64,000 nucleotides of DNA from positions 310,001 to 374,000 of the forward strand of contig JAFEVB010000018.1 in the NCBI GenBank assembly GCA_032629725.1. The letters run 5' to 3'. The position numbers and the translations under genes are program-made. This document shows positions 13,425-25,974 of the stretch, one piece after another. Numbering within the stretch: position 1 is the stretch's first letter; every line of letters begins with the position of its first letter. The notes under the pieces were generated by a model. It was not told the origin of the DNA. It was given only the letters and a program-made list of their open reading frames with translations, and did no database searches. This DNA comes from Gremmenia infestans (taxonomy: Eukaryota > Ascomycota > Leotiomycetes > Helotiales > Hamatocanthoscyphaceae).

Positions 13425-14673
13425 TCATGGAGCACTGACTCCCAAATACGTACTGTCAACCCAGCTTGAATACGTTGGCAGAATAGTTGAAATTCCCTCC
13501 TCACTCGTCAAGGCTTTTGCCCACGATACTCTCGTTCCGGCAGCATTGGTGTTACCAAACTCACCAAAAAGGATGTTGGACGTCGATTGTGAGGAATCCC
13601 AAGCTGGTTTCTGTCAGAATCGATATAGGGAAAAGAAGAGACTGAACATGGCAAGACGTACCTTCCCAGCCGACAGCAGTAATCATATTCTCCAAATTAC
13701 TGTTTTGAAAAATGACTCTTGCATAGTCACCCCAAGGCCTTCCCAAAAACACCGACCCCTTCGTCCCACTCGCAGCATTTGCCCCTAGCACAAGTTTCCT
13801 GTTGCACATCAGCTCAGCATCTTACAAGTCCTCACATAAACTCACGCCCGATCAAAAACAAAAAACCCATCCGTCGAAGAAGACGTTCGTCCCTGCGCCG
13901 TAATCGTACCTGCACTCCTCACCAAACCAAGTGTATTCCCCTGGAACCTACAAGACCCCCATCCACGTTAGCAGACTAGAACCACACCACAACACACTTT
14001 TGCAAAAAGGGATGGGAAAATAGAAGCTCACCAAGATTGGCCCGTAATCCCAAAAATGAAATCCACAGCCCCCTCGATGTAGCACCTACCGAAAAACTGG
14101 CTCCCAGTATGCGCATACAGCGTATCCTGCCAACCCAACAACGCACTGGCATAAAAGCCGCCATAATCTCCGCGTGCAGACAGCGCAACGGCTTGGCCCG
14201 CTGTGCCGGCCGTGTTGCTGATGTTCATGTTATACATCATGAAGTTGGCTCCTGTCACGACGAGAGTTGCTAGGAAGAGCGAGACGTTAGTTGGTTTTAA
14301 GAGGGGGAAGATGGGGAGCGGAACGGACCTGATGCATCGTCGCTCCCGGCGTCGGAGGCGTAGGTGGAGTAAGTCATCAGGGCTTCATTTCCAGAGGGGC
14401 TTGTGCTAGGGTATGTCGAGCCCTTCAACGTGATGGAACTTTTGCTAATGGTGAGCTTTTCTTTATAGGTGCCGGGGTAGACATAGATGGTGTCGCCGGC
14501 TGCCGCTGCATTGTACGCTGCTGTGATCTGGAAAAAGGGACTGTGAGACAGTGTTCAGTTTGTCAAGGGGACATACTGACTGTGCTGTACGTTTCTCCAG
14601 AGCCCACGTTTAGGGTTGCTGCCAATAGCAAGGCGGGCATGCAAGCCCAGATGTTCAGATCTGCTGCCTTCAT
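13425..14673 (-). CDS. Pectin methylesterase (CE8)
   Basis: Six exons (14673..14581, 14527..14329, 14269..14032, 13947..13846, 13798..13662, 13603..13425) give 315 aa, a normal length for fungal CE8 enzymes. The N-terminus carries a hydrophobic signal-like stretch (MPALLLAATL). Catalytic features are complete: Gln123 in GQAVALSARGD, Asp146 in GWQDTLY, Asp167 in GAVDFIFG, Arg231 and Trp233 in LGRPWG. The C-terminus has the usual FGEFGNT, RVSWAK and SSWVDSTYLG segments. The enzyme demethylesterifies homogalacturonan outside the cell, preparing pectin for lyases, which fits a plant-degrading lifestyle. The first donor is GTCAGT rather than GTATGT five bases on; the upstream one keeps the frame and the expected YSTITAAYNAA start of the beta-helix. 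Confidence 0.92.
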
Positions 14674-15716
14674 ATTGAGAACTTGTTGATGTGATAATAA
14701 GGTTGTCCAGCCATCTGGTTCGTAGGAATGTCCCCGCTTTTATACATGGAGACCTTCTGATTGTGTGCTACATGTCATGTCTTTCAATTTAATATATTAT
14801 CATACGTGCGGCTTTGATTGATCCACCACTCGAAAATGAACCGAATCTCCTTCACTACCTTACTCATAGTGAGCTCCTCCTTCCTCATACCCAACTGGGC
14901 GCATGACTTGCACAGCTTCCCCCCTTTAGGCTATTATTACCCTATTCGGACGTCACGACACCTAGAAATCTAATCATTTCGTGATACTACCGTAGGCTAG
15001 GGTGTATATTAGGTGCTAGCTAGGCGGTCGATATACTCTTGAAAAACAATCTCTCCCCCGTAACCCCAACCCCTTTAGAATCTCCGAATTTGATAAACTT
15101 ACATATATTCTCCTATTATTCAGACGGCAACGACACATTTTGATAACCCCCCGGATTAAAAATCGCTTCAGAATTTAATATTTCTCATGAATTCTACACA
15201 TAAATCTCGCTACTCATGTATTGGCCGCACGCCTAGCTTCTACCATTTCCTTCCCGGTTCTGTCTTGGCCGAAAAGGCAAGGGTCAGTTGCTGGTGGTAT
15301 TTGATAATTCCATCTCCTTGGTACTGGTATTTCCCCGGTTTCCCCTCGCACTATTTAGACAGGCGAAGAGAGAGAGATGAGATGATCAGGCTGAATAGAT
15401 CAGGAGATGCCTTCGCAGACAGACTAGACTCAACACTTGTTGATTTGGGGCATTAATGGAATCATGCCAAGGCGGGGCCTGGAGTAATAGCTTGACTCGG
15501 CACATCGTGTACCGCTACTTTTACCAATTGAAAACTAGCTTGATTTTCCGTGTACTATAAGTGTAACTAATATTCTACAGTCAACGGACACTTCAGCAGT
15601 ATTGTTACAACGAACGCCAGCTGCAGACTTCAAGCCTGGAGGCAGGAGACGTGCAACAAGCCCCAGATCATCCCACAGCCACCTCAAAGTCTCTCTTTAG
15701 CCTTCTCTGCAGACAA
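14674..15716. other. AT-rich intergenic region
   Basis: Contains the pectin methylesterase promoter and AT/TA-rich sequence around 14780-15190. No coding signal was recognised. It could be a small degraded repeat, but no repeat partner is visible within the window. Confidence 0.4.
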
Positions 15717-16413
15717 TTAAGCAACATTCTTCTCCAACCACTCTTCCCACTGCTGACCAGTAAAGCTGCTGGAAATGCTGTTATCAACAACCCCATCAAA
15801 GATTACCGTCGGTGTAGCATGGACGCCAACCAAGCGGTTCATCTTCACCAACACCTTTAGATCATTTGTAACCGCATTACCAATGTTCAGGCTCCCATCC
15901 GAGGCAGGTTTGTCATTGATCCACAACAACTTCAAGAACTCCTTCTCGTCGAGTCCAACCTTTGCTGCGACCTTGGCCAGTCGCGAATAGGTCTGGTTGC
16001 GAGTTTCCTGAACGACATTCACGTCGTAAAAGGACGCGGCATCATCGAAGAGTGCCTGTTCCCCCAGCATTAGCTCTCGTTCCATTGATTTCAAATAAAA
16101 CTTGCGAGTTTGAGGGAATTGGCCTTACCTTGCTGAATTCCCAGAACTTTCCCGGCTCCAGCTTGAGGACCGCAACAGCAGCCTCGTGAACAAGTGTGGA
16201 ACTCGGATGCCATGGCTGGATTTGCTGTCTGAACAGAATTTGAACCTTGGAAGGGTATTTCTGTTGGATCAAGGGAAGGACGGAGGAGTAGATTGTGTTG
16301 AACATCTTGGCGGAGTAAGGGCAGACATAGTCGAGGTAAAGCTCTAGGGTATGCAGCGCAGGAGCATTGGCTGCTGTAAACCTTTGGCCGGCGAATTTGG
16401 GTGCGAGCGCCAT
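15717..16413 (-). CDS. DsbA-like thioredoxin-fold protein
   Basis: Two exons (16413..16129, 16055..15717) encode 207 aa, with a phase-0 73-nt intron. The start has a beta strand, then DYVCPYSAKMF, placing the redox motif at Cys31-Pro-Tyr-Ser34. A long helical insert follows, then the cis-proline loop HATPTVIFDG and a helical C-terminus. This order matches the DSBA-like thioredoxin superfamily found as stand-alone proteins in fungi. Only one cysteine is in the active motif (CxxS), so a dithiol oxidase role is unlikely; glutathione-dependent or non-redox functions are possible. There is no signal peptide, so a cytosolic location is likely. The physiological role is unknown. Confidence 0.85.
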
Positions 16414-17639
16414 TGTGAAGACTGAATATGTTGTAGAGAAGTTTGAATGAGGATATGATTATTCAAACAATTGAAGGAGCAAAGGGGTTTTATGTGAAAA
16501 GTTGATTACTGTAAGTCGAGCCCAGGCTCTTGGAGGGGTTACGAAATCACATAATCGGATGACGCGAATGGAGTTTCGGAGGACGATAAGGATCGCTATC
16601 ACCACGTGAGGATTATAAATCCTCCCCAGATCCCTTGCATTGGCAATTGTGATTGGATATCAATGTTCAGTCTAGAACATCACATCTTGGTCAAAGCTTT
16701 GAGCTTTAATTTCGTATTGGCGCTGCTTACATTTTTTACAGTAGGCCTTGGGAAGTACCGGCACGAAAACGGTAGTTGTAAAATGTGGGTAAACCTGGTA
16801 TAATACCGGGGCACATCTAATAGGATTAAAAGATATACTGGCCATGATTGAGCAATGAGTATTAAGTATATATATTGAAATATAACAGGCAGAAATTGAA
16901 ATGCAGGTTATAATTTATGGGTGGAATTGGGAGAACTAAATTGATTTCTGCCCTTCGAAATAGTATGGAGAGGAAAATCAACAGAACTAACAGAAATTTA
17001 CGTGGAGGTGGAGATTGGGATGATAGCATGGAGAGGGACATATTGTAATAGCCAAAATATATGGGGCAGGATTGGAAGCCGGTGTAGAGTACAGGGGGAG
17101 TATTGACAGAGCCAAAGGTATGAACAGCCATATTTGGAAGTACAAGGGCAGGATGCTAGGTACAAGAGCATATCGAGGTTGGTACAGGGTCAGAAAGACA
17201 GCAACAGTGGTTAGTAGAACACCCAAGTATGGGGCCAGAAAAGAGTGATCAAACGACCAGGACAGCGTTACGGGGATAGGCTAAGCAATGAGACAAATGA
17301 AGTGGCAGGATGTGAGGTTCCCGTTAAGTTTATGACCTTTAGGATGCAAAACGTGCGCAAAACGTCTATCTCAGAATCGAGGTGATAGCAAGCCCTGCAT
17401 TTTCCCCTCGCTTGTGAGAAGATGGTGATGGTATGGAACGAATCCGATTCTGCGACATAGCTTCCTATCGAGGTCCACATGGAACAAACCGGAAGGAGGT
17501 GATTGTTTGATTTCAGTTCGGGTATAACGCTTGTCATGATTACATATTCTTTCCTCCAGGCAACTATGTTCCAGCATACTATCCACAATACCGCGGCTGA
17601 TATCCAACGCCCAATGTACAAGTTCTTTGCAATATGTTT
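16414..17639. other. Intergenic region
   Basis: Upstream of the DsbA-like gene and downstream of the PX gene. It is moderately AT-rich from about 16600 to 17000. Open frames overlap on the minus strand near 17270-17700 without recognisable protein content. No gene supported. Confidence 0.4.
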
Positions 17640-18345
17640 TTATGAAAATAAGAACTCCCTCAGAACCGGAGATCCAGAAAATTCGGGGTTCAATAGAATG
17701 CAACTACACGATATTAGTATTGCACTCAGATTATAGCTTAGGGTTGGCCCTACTTCAAAAAGTATTGCAAGCCAATCCTTCGATTCTCCAAAAACTTGGG
17801 TCGAAACTTCGATATGACGCTCTTTCGTGGTAGCGATGGCATAGCAGCCTCGGAGTTTGGGAAGGTTTGGAGGAGTTTGTATCGCAGATCGTCGAATTCC
17901 GAGTATCGTTTTCGAATGCGTATTGTACCTCCCTGCTAGATGTCAGTAGCTGCAGCAAGATCGTGGACACAGCGCCTACCTGCAGAGTCTCCACATTGAT
18001 ATTCCAGACCACAAAAGCACCTATGCCTGTTCTGTTTCCGTTGACAATTACATGGTCCTCGATGTACACACTCTTGGCCCAGCACGCTTTGTTCTTCACA
18101 TCGTCCTCGTCGGTGTTGTCCTGCAACGTTATTCCGCCAGGCAAAGAGTCGACTGAAATGTTGGAGACGGATCTCTGATGTCCTTGAACCCAGTATGGAG
18201 GCGATACGGGCGAAGTTACTGGGGCATCGGCGTGGCTGCCAGTTTCTTGCTGTCCTGACGTAGTTGAGTTGAAGCCATACGTACTGGTGCCAGCAGACTC
18301 GCCGTCTGTGCTACCATTGATAGGTCGGTTATTTGCGGCCTCCAT
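17640..18345 (-). CDS. PX-domain protein, Ypt35-like
   Basis: Three exons (18345..17980, 17932..17754, 17703..17640) encode 202 aa; introns are 47 and 50 nt. Residues 1-75 are polar and Ser/Thr-rich. A PX domain fills the rest: an N-terminal strand pair with GAFVVWNINVET, the phosphoinositide-contact RKRYSEFDDLR just after exon 2 begins, a Pro-rich loop (SLPRKS), then helices ending NPEFSGSPVLREFLFS. The last helix depends on the third exon, which ends in TAA at 17640. PX domains bind phosphatidylinositol 3-phosphate on endosomes and vacuoles. The short single-domain layout matches yeast Ypt35, an endosomal adaptor that recruits Vps13. The orthology is inferred from architecture. Confidence 0.85.
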
Positions 18346-19518
18346 CCATTTGCAGATGGGCTGCGCGAACGCAGGGAATACTGAGTTCTGGTTTAGGATA
18401 GAGGGGTGATGTTGATTGAGGTTTCAGTTTGGAGCGGCTCCTTCGCCGTCTTGGCACTAATAATGCAGCAGGGTAGGGTATCTCAATCCCAATCTCGTGG
18501 GATAAAACTTTATATGTTATTGGCTCACGAACCTCGATTTCGTTGACGGCGATATCAGGCTAGGCCTGGGATCGAGTAGATGAACTTTTGTACGAGTATC
18601 CAATTATGATTGATGAGATACTGTTACAGTGGTATTAGTGGAATTATTATCTTTATGTCTGATGTGTTGGTTCTAGTAGTCGTGGAATGAGAAGGGAAAG
18701 TTGCATCGGCATCGGCTCTCTCCTCTCCTCTCTCCTCTCACCCCTGTTTATGTCCGTGTGCAGATCGCCTCTTTGTCCTTTTGAGGCTCCCCAATTTCGG
18801 CTGACTCTCACCAGTGATTTCGATATTGTTGGGTTCATTCTTCTGATTCTTTCCCTCACATCACATGTCTCGTGTTCCGAGTGGCACAAAGTGGGATGCA
18901 TACATATCTAGATGCTGTCACTGCAGCTTGCTTCACGGATATGAAGCACATGTGTTCTAAAGATGGATATTTTGCCGGAACTCGAGGTGGTGGTTGTGAG
19001 ATCCTCTGCACTATCGCGAACGCTATACAAGGATGTCACATACCCAACGCTCCGGTTGGTTGAAAGTACCCCGACTTTTCTGTATACCGTTAGCCTCATA
19101 CTACTGGTGGCTTGCTCATGCATTGGCGATATCTTGAATCTAGGCTCCGTTTGGTGCTTGGGGGTGATCGGGGGAAGGGTTGAGATCGTCTTCCATAAGT
19201 TGGAACCTTCTCTCCTTCTCTCTCTCTTCTCTCTGGTATTCTCTGCTTGATCTTGAAATCATTTGGTTACTATACACCTTCGCTTTGGTTATTTACAGAC
19301 TTCTAATAACGTTCTTGAGAAACTCGCTCGCTCCATCTCAGCCATCTCGTGCCATTAACTTGCAAAGGTATGGCTACTTCGGAAAATGCTCATTGGAATA
19401 CCCCATCCCATCAAGCAGCTTGTTTCCTTGCCTTCAAAATAAAGTATAGATAACTGACATATTCATAATCAGTAGATTCTCGACACCTATAACAATCGTT
19501 CCGATATATACCTTCGAT
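18346..19518. other. Divergent promoter region
   Basis: Lies between the minus-strand PX gene and the plus-strand wall-protein gene. It carries CT-rich tracts near 18716-18745 and 19206-19235, common in fungal promoters and leaders. No gene recognised. Confidence 0.45.
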
Positions 19519-20219
19519 ATGCCTTCGTTCAAGATAACTGCCGCCGCGGTAGCCACGGCACTTTGCACGCTGGGTGCCCAGGCACAAACCTACACGATCG
19601 ATCCTAGTTCTGTGCCAATTGCTACTCGTGGTATGTTGTTCAAGCAAGCTATTGCAGAACCTTTTCTAACTCACAATAGATGGATGGTGCACTACACAAA
19701 AACAATCATGCCCGCTTCTATGCACACAAATTTCATCGTCTTCGACCACTTCTTCAAACAATTGCTACCCCGTAAGCAGACAGTACCCATACATATGAGC
19801 ATTGAACTGACTTTGGATAGGACACCCTTACATATTCTTGCGTCTGTGGGAATGGAATGTCCCCCAACGTCACCGAGTTTTCCCAAACCCTCCCATACTT
19901 CATATGCACAGAATACGGCAATCAGTGTGTGACCGCCTGCAATGGAGATACTAATTGCCAATCGAACTGTCGAAGCCAACACCCATGTGGAGCTCAGAAC
20001 CCTGTGAGGGTCAACACCTCAACTAGCAGCGTGATGCCATCGACAACCTCCGGTGGTGCGAGTAACACGCAAGTTTACAATGGTCTGGGGGGTGCCGCTA
20101 CGACTACGGCTGCTTCTGGAAAGAAGAGCGATGCTCAATCTGCGTTGGATATCGGACGTAGTTATGGCCTCGCCGTTGTGTTTGCTAGCATATTTGCTGG
20201 ATTTGCCTTGGTCATGTAA
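19519..20219 (+). CDS. DUF7707-like cysteine-rich GPI wall protein
   Basis: Three exons (19519..19630, 19680..19771, 19821..20219) encode 200 aa. Residues 1-22 are a signal peptide ending in GAQAQ. The mature region YTIDPSSVPIATRDGWC begins a cysteine-rich module with cysteines in pairs such as SCVCGNG, FICTEYGNQC and NCQSNC, as in the fungal DUF7707 family. A Ser/Thr/Gly-rich linker (about 125-165) follows, then a hydrophobic C-terminus AVVFASIFAGFALVM, consistent with GPI anchoring. Such proteins sit at the plasma membrane or in the wall; the molecular function is not known. The splice sites restore CPLLCTQ and NNCYPDTLTYSC, regular disulfide-rich patterns. Confidence 0.88.
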
Positions 20220-21045
20220 CTGAAAATTGTTACACTGCCGATGTCTCGGCAACACCTCGCGTGTGAGGAGGGTTTGATTTGATTTCTGATTTGATTTGAT
20301 TTAGCGATGGATCGAAATTGTTCAGTGCTCAGCGATTCAGCGTTTTTTGCATAGCCCTCGAAAGCAGGCAGACAAGAAGGGACTGCACCTATATATTAAT
20401 ACCATAATGAAGTTGAAGGGTGGCACTATCCTTGAAAAGATTGAGGCATTGAAGGGCCAGGAAACAAAATGAAGCAACCTGTACAAGATTGATTTCATAC
20501 TATGACTTCTTGTGAGATGTGACAACTCGATGGATGTTATTGATTCTGGCCGAGGCTGTAGCCCCTGAATATTTGATGAATGTGAATATGGCCCTTGTGA
20601 TCGGCCATCAAACCAGCATTTGTAGGATATTAGAGGCAAACACAGTTGCTTGATATTGACCAGTTTTGAAGAGAGTTTGGTAGATCAGTTTCGCAGCTGG
20701 CAGTTGTGATCTAAACTCTTCTTCACGTGCTTAAACGCTAGCAATGACGATTCTCAGCCGCGATTCCGCGACAAGGTTCAGTTGACTTGAAATCTCGCAG
20801 CCAAATTTGACGGCCGCGCAAGACGGCTTTTACCCGCACCTCCACTCCTGCAAAGCCAAACTAAACAACAGCCAGCCAGAAAATATGGCTAGGTGAATAC
20901 TCAACTCGATCAGCTGCATATAGAATTTACTAAAAGAGCGCGAAGTCGGAGCGTATCCCGACTCACTTTTTCCAAGATCCGTCTCTTCAATTTACTTGCG
21001 GCCAACAAGGAACCGCAAGAATTACCCCTTCCCGTTCAGTCCCCC
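20220..21045. other. Intergenic region with TTGAT repeat
   Basis: 3' flank of the wall-protein gene and promoter of the phosphotransferase gene. A short TTGAT-type repeat lies at 20273-20304. No gene seen. Confidence 0.45.
20273..20304. repeat. TTGAT-type short tandem repeat
   Basis: Several TTGAT/TGATT units, one interrupted by CTGAT, about 55 bp after the stop of the wall-protein gene. Confidence 0.7.
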
Positions 21046-22501
21046 ATGGCACCCTCAAAAAGTACGTTCCCGTTACCTTAGATTCACTTCACGGATGCCT
21101 GCTGACGAGTGCGAATTACAGAGGAAGCCGCACACGAGTGCGTGTCTGAAGAAGCGCTTGTTCATCTCAAGTCCTACAAGTATTCCAGCGTCGACAAGAG
21201 TCTGATCTCGAATTATATTCTCAAGCACTACGTACGTTGCTCGCTCCCCAAACCCTCCGGATAAATTGCTGAGTAGGACATAGTGGAACGCCTTTGTGGA
21301 ATTGCTGCCATTATGGCTCGCGCCGAACATGGTGACCCTGCTAGGGTTCTTCTTCATCCTTTCGAACGTTATATGTCTTGAGATTTTCATGCCAGATTTG
21401 GTGGGACCGGTATGTTTTGCTCCAGACATTCCCAAGCTCGTCAGGGTGAAATGCTAATTCAACAAATAGGGGCCGTCATGGTTATACTACAGCTTTGCGT
21501 TTGGTCTCTGGATGTATTCGACTATGGACAACGTGGACGGCAAACAGGCACGACGGACAGGAACCTCGAGTGGGCTGGGAGAACTTTTCGACCACGGAAT
21601 CGATTCTCTGAACTGCACCCTGGCAAGTCTATGTGAGACGGCAGCAATGGGATTAGGTACCTCCAGAGCGGGAGTGTTCACTGCGTTACTACCCTGTCTG
21701 CCGATGTTCTTCTCGACTTGGGAGACATACCACACACATACCCTCTACCTTGGTGTCTTCAACGGACCTACAGAGGGTCTTATAATCGCCTGTGCAATCA
21801 TGTGTCTTTCCGGATACTACGGACCTGAGATCTGGACTCACCGTATTACAGATCTCGTTGGACATCACTATTTCCTCGGATATCATGAGCTTTTTGGAGA
21901 ATACTCGGTCCGAGACCTATGGGTACCTATCCTGGTAGTATCGTTGCTCGGAGTCCATGTACCATTTTGTGTCTTGAATGTTATAAAGGCTCGAAGAAGC
22001 GCTAAACTCCCAGTCCTGCCCGTGTTTTTGGAATGGACTCCAATGGCCGTATATACCCTTTCAATTGGCGCTTGGCTATACTCTCCGTATTCAACTCTGA
22101 TGCCAGAGAACCGACTTGTTCTCTTCTGCCTTACCATGTCGTTTGTCTTTGGAAGAATGACAACAAAGATTATTCTCGCACATCTTACCCGCCAGCCATT
22201 TCCCTATTGGACTGTCATGCTTACACCACTTGTTGGAGGCGCAATACTTGGCAACCTTCCACGAATCGGCCTCCCAGCCGTCAGCGCCGCTGTCGAGCTA
22301 TGGTACCTGCGAGGATACTTTGCCTTTGCGCTCATCGCCTACTTCAGATGGGCGTTCCTGGTCATCAACAGTATCTGTGACTACTTGGGTATCAATTGCC
22401 TGACGATCCCGTCGGAGAAGCAAGCTGCCAACAAGGAAAAGTCTAAAGGCTCAAACGGCACAGCCAACGGCCACTTTGGTACCGAGAAGAGAGTAGATTA
22501 A
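21046..22501 (+). CDS. EPT1/CPT1: Choline/ethanolamine phosphotransferase
   Basis: Four exons (21046..21061, 21122..21231, 21284..21409, 21470..22501) give 427 aa; the first exon is only 16 nt (MAPSK). The CDP-alcohol phosphotransferase signature is complete, with Asp107-Gly108, Ala111-Arg112, Gly121, Asp125 and Asp129 at the family spacing. Hydrophobic segments before and after it give about eight to ten membrane helices. The protein transfers phosphocholine or phosphoethanolamine from its CDP form to diacylglycerol, the last step of the Kennedy pathway, in the ER or Golgi membrane. Length and motif match yeast Cpt1/Ept1 (about 390-410 aa); which head group is preferred cannot be told. The C-terminus is polar and Lys/Gly-rich. 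Confidence 0.95.
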
Positions 22502-23355
22502 GAGATGGCTGTTGGAGGACGGAGAATAGGACTCCGGCACGGGTCTTTCCTCCTACGTACGATACGACGTTGATGATTCTCGGCGGCTACTTTATATTTT
22601 ATGAGAAAAGAAAGAAACTACCCAATTGCACATAGCGTTAATACAGGGAACCAAGGCCAAGTGTAGAGGCTTAAAAAGTTGCAAGCATTGATTCACATCG
22701 GAAGGGCGTTGTTGAGAGAAGGCATTACAAGATATATTTGATTGAGAACTTTATACAGCTAATAAGAAATATCCATCCTCGAAAAGGAGACATTGGATTA
22801 GACACATACATCAGGAGTTTATTTTATTTTCTAATTCTATGAAACGTACCTGACCTGACCTAACCTCTCCTCTTGAATCGGAAAATAAGCTTGGCCCTAG
22901 CATTTAGTTTCACATCTCAGCCCATGAATCCACTTGTCTTTGTTACACCTCAGCCACACCAACACACGCACCGATCGACCAGCCAAAACGTCATCCTCTA
23001 GGCAAAGCTGGGTGAGGCTAAGATGTAACAAGGCACAGATTCAGCCTTCCTTTGCCTATCTTGGAGGGGTATTCGAGTATTTGTTATACAGCGGCAGTCG
23101 GAGACCTCACAGCCGATGTATACAAGTACGTGTACACATTCATACTGTGCCTCGAACTCCGCGAAATCCGTACATATGCAATTATCTACTTTACTTTGCT
23201 TTCACTTGCTTCCACTCATTTATTTACTGCAAAGATCCCTCTTGAGTTGAGCGTGTGCGCCGCAAATTGTTATCAACAGCCAGCCAGCCAGCCAGTGCCA
23301 AGAACTCACCCCTCCCCCTCCTTGCTGGAACGGAACCAACGGGACTTAGAAAATA
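22502..23355. other. Intergenic region and IQ-gene leader
   Basis: No gene. It holds the 3' end of the phosphotransferase transcript, the IQ-protein promoter with CACACC-rich stretches near 22950, and a CAGC microsatellite close to the IQ gene start. Confidence 0.45.
23277..23295. repeat. (CAGC)n microsatellite
   Basis: Four CAGC units plus a partial one, about 60 bp before the IQ-protein start codon, so probably in the 5' leader. Confidence 0.85.
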
Positions 23356-25231
23356 ATGCCGCCTTCCGCGACGACGAACTCTCTGACTGCCTTTCACTCA
23401 CACCACGCTAAAAGCGACTCGAAGTTCTCCATCTCATCGACGAAAAGTCATCAGGAGTATATCGATAGTCTGAGGACGCCGACGCACGACATGGTGGAGC
23501 ATATCAGCGAGGTGCAGCAGAAGAAGGAAGCGGAGGTTATGCAGAAGAATCTTAGGGAGAATAATCCGGGGCTGACTGATGAGGAGAGGGCAAAGGCTGC
23601 GGGCTTGATTCAGAGAAATTATAGGGGGCATAGGGAACGGCGGATGTTGGCGGGGTTTAGTCTGGACCCGACGACGAGGTGGGTGGAGGCTGTCAAGGAA
23701 GCGCAGTATAGGAATTTGACGGCGCCGAGACCGAGGGATAGTGTGGGTGCGAAGAGGAGGAGTGGAGAGGGTGCTGGTATTGGGCTGGGGCTGGATGGAG
23801 AGAGGAATATGAGTGCTGCGCGGCAGCACTGGAAGAAGGTTGGGCTGATTACGAGGAGGGCGGGGGGTGACGAAGACTCGGATTCGGATCAGAGCCAGGA
23901 TGATGAGCATACACCAGAAGAGGGACGAGAGGCACGCCGGAAACGTCGAGTGGAAGAGAAGCTGGAGCGCCAAAAAGCAGCCAAGATAATGGACCTGCAA
24001 TATTTCTTGGAAATGGTTGATCTGAAGCATCGATACGGAAGCAACTTGAGAACCTACCATGAAGAATGGAAGAATTCAGACACGAAAGAGAATTTCTTCT
24101 ACTGGTTAGATTACGGGGAGGGTCGATTCATCGACTGCTCGGGCTGTCCCAGAGAACGTCTTGATCGCGAGCAAGTAAGGTATCTGTCAAAAGAAGAGAG
24201 GATGGAATACCTGGTCAAGATCGACAAAGAAGGCAGATTATGTTGGGCCAAGAATGGAGTGCGGATCGATACCACCGAAAAGTACAAGGACAGTATACAC
24301 GGAATCGTGCCGGTAGATGATGATACGCCAGTTTTCACACCAGCTGCAGCTGAAGCTTCACATGAGGACAGCCATTCCTCGAGTAGCAGCTCATCGAATG
24401 GCAGTGATAATGAGTCGGTAAGAGCAGGCAAGTATGCTAACCCACAAATTGATAAAGCGAAGGGTGTCAAGAAAGTCAAGCATGTATCAGCAGCAACTAT
24501 ATTCAATAAGCTGCTTAGAGGATCTGTAAAGAAGAATACCTGGATTTTCGTTGCGGATACAAGTTTCCGCTTATATGTTGGGATCAAGCAGTCTGGCGCT
24601 TTCCAACATTCGTCGTTTCTTCATGGATCTCGTATCTCAGCTGCCGGCTTGATCAAAATAAAAAACGGGAGGTTAAAGAAATTGAGTCCTCTTAGTGGTC
24701 ATTATAGACCTCCTGGTAAGTACAAAGTGTACTTTTCGAGAGAACTTGTACTAACATTATCTAGTCTCAAATTTCAGAGCATTCGTTCATTCATTAAAGG
24801 AAGCCGGAGTCGATATGAGCCACGTATCAATATCTCGCTCTTATGCCGTGTTGGTGGGACTAGAAGCCTACGTCAGAACCCGTAAGAAGGGAAAGAAATT
24901 CCTTCAAAGTTTACTCCACCACAAGGATAAGATCCTTGATCCGGTAGAAGTTGCTAGACGCGAGGAAGACGAGCGTGACAAGAGCGAAAGCGCAGCAATA
25001 GAGCAGAGGGTCCTTCAGAAGAGACAGAAGGCTGAGGAAGAAGAGAGAGATGAGAATAGAGTGGATTTGAAGCTTTTGAACAAGCTTCGGATTAGGCCGA
25101 AGACTCCTTTGCATGCAGAAGGCACCACTGAGATGGCAGTAGAGAACAAGGAAGTAAAAGATGCAGAGATTCAGGCTCCTGGAACTGGTCCTGAGAATGC
25201 TATTGCACCGGAGGGAACGAGAAAGGATTAA
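23356..25231 (+). CDS. IQ-motif (calmodulin-binding) protein
   Basis: Two exons (23356..24715 and 24765..25231, a 49-nt intron with GTAAGT donor) encode 608 aa. An IQ motif, IQRNYRGHRERR, fits IQxxxRGxxxR near residue 85 and should bind calmodulin or a related light chain. A highly charged region follows, then a conserved globular part around 210-330 with YFLEMVDLKHRYG. A Ser-rich acidic stretch (SSSSSSSNGSDNES) comes next. A second conserved part straddles the intron (FRLYVGIKQSGAFQHSSFL to SLKEAGVDMSHV). The C-terminus is predicted coiled coil, rich in Glu/Arg/Lys. This layout recurs in filamentous ascomycetes as an uncharacterised IQ protein. There is no kinase, myosin or GAP domain, and the function is unknown. 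Confidence 0.85.
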
Positions 25232-25974
25232 GATTAACGGAAATAAGTAGTATGGTTGTTCGATGATACCCCGAGATATGGCTCTTAGCGTTAGATGATA
25301 ATATAATTGATGAACAGCAACGAGGTATGAGCTTGAAGATATTCAATGTATATCATGGATTGTTGTGATCTATAAACATTGCGAATCTTCTTAGGCCAAC
25401 TTTATTTCCGTTTCAGTGGTATCAAAAGTTAGTGAGTCACTGCGACTTGCTCGTAAACGGACAACTAGGTAGTATAGTCTTCGGTGTTTTGGACATTTTG
25501 GACATTTAGAAGACGTGGAAACATTAATTCAACAATTCTCTAATTAATAAATCTCCAATCCTAGAAGTGATTGGAATACCTATATTAATTAATACAATGC
25601 TGTCCGTTGCTGACATGAGAAAGGAGCTGATGCGATGTCGCATGAAGTCATGCTTTCCAACTCCTCTAGAAAGTTGTGTAACTCAGTTTCGATTTATCAA
25701 TACGCCCTTTGCTTGCACAAGGGAAATGCGTGCATCCAAAGAAAGCGGTTTGCAATGGTGCATGAATAGATAACGAACCTCAAGAAGTTTGTTAGGAATT
25801 GAATAGACAAGCCGCCCCCGTGCCTGCCCTTGTAATGAAGGGAAGGCCCTCCCTCCCCTCCAGCGTCTTTAGCGACTGGAGACTATGTGTGAAGCTACAA
25901 GGCAGAAAAGCGACGGCCAGAAAACCCATCCCTTTCGACTCGCAGAAACATGAATGATATTTACACCAGTGCCA
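25232..25974. other. Intergenic region
   Basis: The 3' flank of the IQ gene and 5' flank of the Sas4-like gene, including an AT-rich part near 25500-25600. An out-of-frame ATG at 25950 opens an upstream ORF (see findings). Confidence 0.45.

Noticed and set aside
11232..16413. A secondary-metabolite or wall-degrading gene cluster
   Set aside because: Only two secreted carbohydrate-active genes are adjacent, with no synthase, transporter or regulator; neighbours are housekeeping genes.
23434..24060. 208-codon open frame on the minus strand
   Set aside because: Opposite the IQ-protein coding exon; its composition (Leu/Pro/Arg/His runs) reflects the codons of the sense gene.
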